This document shows positions 5,485-7,271 of a stretch of 7,271 bases of DNA, in pieces. Each line of letters begins with the position of its first letter. Position 1 is the first letter of the stretch. Below the pieces are notes generated by a model that saw only the letters and a program-made list of their open reading frames with translations, did not search any database and was not told the origin of the DNA. Source of the DNA: Dysgonamonadaceae bacterium (GTDB lineage Bacteria > Bacteroidota > Bacteroidia > Bacteroidales > Azobacteroidaceae). The position numbers and the translations under genes were made by a program. Location: positions 1 to 7,271 of the forward strand of contig JAIRMF010000050.1 in NCBI GenBank assembly GCA_031258895.1, read 5' to 3'.

Positions 5485-6168
5485 TCATGTTGTGTTTGTA
5501 GTTTCTATTATTGTCTCTATGTTTTTTGCCAGGTCGACCATGGATTGGAAAGTCAGCGCTGCTCCGAATTCACTGAGGACGCAACTTGGTAGCGGTCCGG
5601 TGTTTACTCCTATTGTAAAGATTTTTGCTTCTACAGCCGACTGAACGCCGAACGGAGCATTCTCTACGACTATTGCTTCGTTGGCGGCGACTTTTGCTTT
5701 TTTGAGGCCGAGCAAATAAGGTTCGGGGTCGGGTTTCCCATGTGTCACGTCGTAAGCTGTGACAAGGAGCTCTTTTTTGAATGTTTCGGGGAAATCTTTC
5801 TCGAGCTTCTTGAAGAGTGTTTGTTGACCGGATCCGGTTACTACAACGATCTGCCTGCCTAATTTTTTTACGGCGGAAAGTACCTCACACGCCCCCGGCA
5901 TTAGTGTTATGTAGTCGCTGAGCTCTTCGAAACGGCGCGATTTTTGTTCATAGATCCACATTTTTTCTTTATCGGTGGCGTCGCGCCCGTAAGCCCTGTT
6001 GAAAAGTATGTCAATCGTGAAACTGCCGGTTAGTCCTTCGTACAAATAATAGTCATCAGGGTCGGAGTTTATTCCAAGCGAGAGTATGGTTTCGTGCCAC
6101 GCCCGCACATGGTATGGCATGGAGTCGTAAAGTACCCCATCCATGTCGAAAAGTACCGCACGAATCAT
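5485..6168 (-). CDS. HAD-superfamily sugar-phosphate phosphatase / beta-phosphoglucomutase-like hydrolase
   Basis: A 227-residue cytoplasmic HAD hydrolase with a C1-type helical cap. Motif I is DMDGVLYDS (8-16; nucleophile D8, general acid/base D10), motif II is the T111 of VVVTGSG, motif III is K145 in GKPDPEPYLLG, and motif IV is VVENAPFGV (167-175). In motif IV the usual acidic pair ED is E169-N170, a variant I recall from other HAD phosphatases of the VIENAPLG type, so activity is probably kept. The cap (about 17-85) resembles beta-phosphoglucomutase and 2-deoxyglucose-6-phosphate phosphatase relatives; the exact substrate cannot be told. Its ATG overlaps the pgi stop (ATGA, 6168-6165), so it is co-transcribed with pgi, which suggests a hexose-phosphate substrate. 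Third positions differ from the genes left of 5.3 kb: the coding strand is C-rich rather than G-rich. Confidence 0.9.
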   Translation of the reverse strand: MIRAVLFDMDGVLYDSMPYHVRAWHETILSLGINSDPDDYYLYEGLTGSFTIDILFNRAYGRDATDKEKMWIYEQKSRRFEELSDYITLMPGACEVLSAVKKLGRQIVVVTGSGQQTLFKKLEKDFPETFKKELLVTAYDVTHGKPDPEPYLLGLKKAKVAANEAIVVENAPFGVQSAVEAKIFTIGVNTGPLPSCVLSEFGAALTFQSMVDLAKNIETIIETTNTT

Positions 6169-7271
6169 ACTTTTATATCTTCATATCCGGGCTTTCCGAG
6201 TAGGGCGAACATATTTCTTTTGTAAGCTTCGACTCCGGGCTGGTCGAAGGGATTTACGTTAAGGAGGTATCCGCTTATTCCACAGGCACGTTCGAAGAAG
6301 TATAAGAGCTGTCCCAGGAAGTATTCGTTAAGTTTTGGCATTTCGATTCGGATGTTGGGAACTCCGCCGTCAATGTGCGCTATTTTGGTGCCTTTTTCCG
6401 CCATTTCGTTGACAAATCCGACACGTTTTCCGGCGAGGTAATTTAATCCGTCGAGGTTTCCGCTGTCTTCCGGTATATTTATCAGGAATTTAGTTTCTTT
6501 GATTGACAGGACGGTTTCAAAGATCGTTCGTTCGCCTTCTTGTATCCACTGTCCCATGGAATGGAGATCTGACGTAAAATCTACGGCGGCGTTAAAGATC
6601 CCTTTTCCCTCTTTTCCCTCGCTTTCTCCGTACAGTTGTTTCCACCATTCGGCTATGAAATGGAGTTGCGGATTAAAGTTAGCGAGAATTTCGATTTTTT
6701 TACCGGCGCGGTAGAGAACGTTTCTTACTGCAGCGTACTGTTCGGCCATATTGTTCTCGAACGGAACTTCTGCGCTCGTAGCCTTCTCCATATCGGCGGC
6801 GCCTTCAATCAGCTTTGTTACGTCTTTTCCGGCCATCGCGATTGGGATCAATCCGACGGGCGTGAAGACTGAGAAACGTCCGCCGATATTGTCGGGAATA
6901 ATGAATGTTTTATATCCTTCGGAATCTGCCAGAGCACGTAACGAGCCGTGTTTTTCATCTGTGATGGCGATTATTCTGCCCGCTGCTTCATCTTTCCCGA
7001 CTAATCTCTCGAGTTGATTTTTCAGTACTCGGAAAGTTATTGCAGGTTCGGTTGTTGTTCCGGACTTGGAGATGTTGATGATTCCGAAGCGTTTTCGGAA
7101 AAGGAACATGGTGAGGTTAGATAAGTAATCTTCGCTTACGTTATGGCCGGCGAAAACTACTGGTGGACGTTCCATGCCGAACATGTCGAAAGCTCCTGAT
7201 AATGCTTCTATTACGGCTTTTGCGCCCAAATAGCTGCCTCCTATTCCGACTACAACTATCACCTCGCATTT
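6165..7271 (-). CDS. pgi: Glucose-6-phosphate isomerase, 5' end missing
   Basis: Interconverts glucose-6-phosphate and fructose-6-phosphate in glycolysis and gluconeogenesis. The frame is open to the right edge (368 codons visible). Family members of this short type have about 450 residues, so roughly 80 N-terminal residues lie outside; the GTG at 7262 is an internal valine, not a start. The visible part begins in the first phosphosugar-binding (SIS) domain at VVVGIGGSYLGAKA. It continues with INISKSGTTTEPAITFRVLK (phosphate-binding SKSGTT), GGRFSVFTPVGL (family signature), YGESEGKEGKGIF (catalytic Glu region), FTSDLHSMGQWIQEG, AHIDGGVPN (catalytic His region) and the C-terminal NPFDQPGVEAYKRNMF with the conserved lysine of the QPGVExxK signature. 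All motifs look intact. It overlaps the downstream HAD gene by 4 nt. The coding strand is C-rich, opposite to the yajC-to-coaD block. Confidence 0.96.
   Translation of the reverse strand, partial: KCEVIVVVGIGGSYLGAKAVIEALSGAFDMFGMERPPVVFAGHNVSEDYLSNLTMFLFRKRFGIINISKSGTTTEPAITFRVLKNQLERLVGKDEAAGRIIAITDEKHGSLRALADSEGYKTFIIPDNIGGRFSVFTPVGLIPIAMAGKDVTKLIEGAADMEKATSAEVPFENNMAEQYAAVRNVLYRAGKKIEILANFNPQLHFIAEWWKQLYGESEGKEGKGIFNAAVDFTSDLHSMGQWIQEGERTIFETVLSIKETKFLINIPEDSGNLDGLNYLAGKRVGFVNEMAEKGTKIAHIDGGVPNIRIEMPKLNEYFLGQLLYFFERACGISGYLLNVNPFDQPGVEAYKRNMFALLGKPGYEDIKV

Noticed and set aside
6269..6279. TTATTCCACA within pgi as a DnaA box
   Set aside because: It has an extra base relative to TTATNCACA, stands alone and lies in conserved coding sequence.
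7260..7262. GTG as the start of pgi
   Set aside because: The frame is open to the window edge, and the residues that follow are the internal GIGGSYLGA motif, which in this family comes well after the true N-terminus.

Overview
The window looks like a chromosomal segment from a member of the Bacteroidota, most likely Bacteroidales. Three things point there. The proteins resemble the Bacteroidetes forms of ParE, YajC, CoaE and a two-part GNAT protein. A YbbR-like gene sits between yajC and coaE. Two promoters carry the Bacteroidetes -7 element TAnnTTTG, one of them with a well-spaced -33 TTTG. Genus cannot be told from this stretch.

All seven clearly recognised genes are on the minus strand, so they are transcribed from right to left. 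From the right edge: a glucose-6-phosphate isomerase gene (pgi, N-terminus cut by the window edge) overlaps by 4 nt a HAD-family sugar-phosphate phosphatase gene. A 154-bp AT-rich gap follows, holding a textbook Bacteroidetes promoter. Next comes an overlapping three-gene unit: yajC (Sec translocase accessory subunit), a very short ybbR-like gene and coaE (dephospho-CoA kinase). A 173-bp gap holds an inverted repeat just after coaE and a second TAATTTTG promoter. That promoter leads a second tight unit: a GNAT-like protein of unknown role, parE (topoisomerase IV subunit B) and coaD (phosphopantetheine adenylyltransferase). The left edge, 1-210, holds four tandem 42-bp units that are open for translation on both strands.

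Functionally this is mostly core housekeeping: the last two enzymes of coenzyme A synthesis (CoaD and CoaE, in adjacent transcription units), chromosome decatenation (ParE), protein export (YajC) and central sugar metabolism (Pgi plus a phosphatase). No complete mobile element, CRISPR array, rRNA or tRNA was seen.

Four points deserve attention. ParE has Asn instead of Asp in its EGDSA motif, the position tied to quinolone resistance in GyrB/ParE. The plus strand changes from C-rich to G-rich near 5.2-5.45 kb although gene direction does not change, as expected at a replication origin or an inversion boundary. The YbbR-like protein seems to have lost its middle. The 42-bp repeat array varies mostly at a codon position that is the wobble base for both strands at once.
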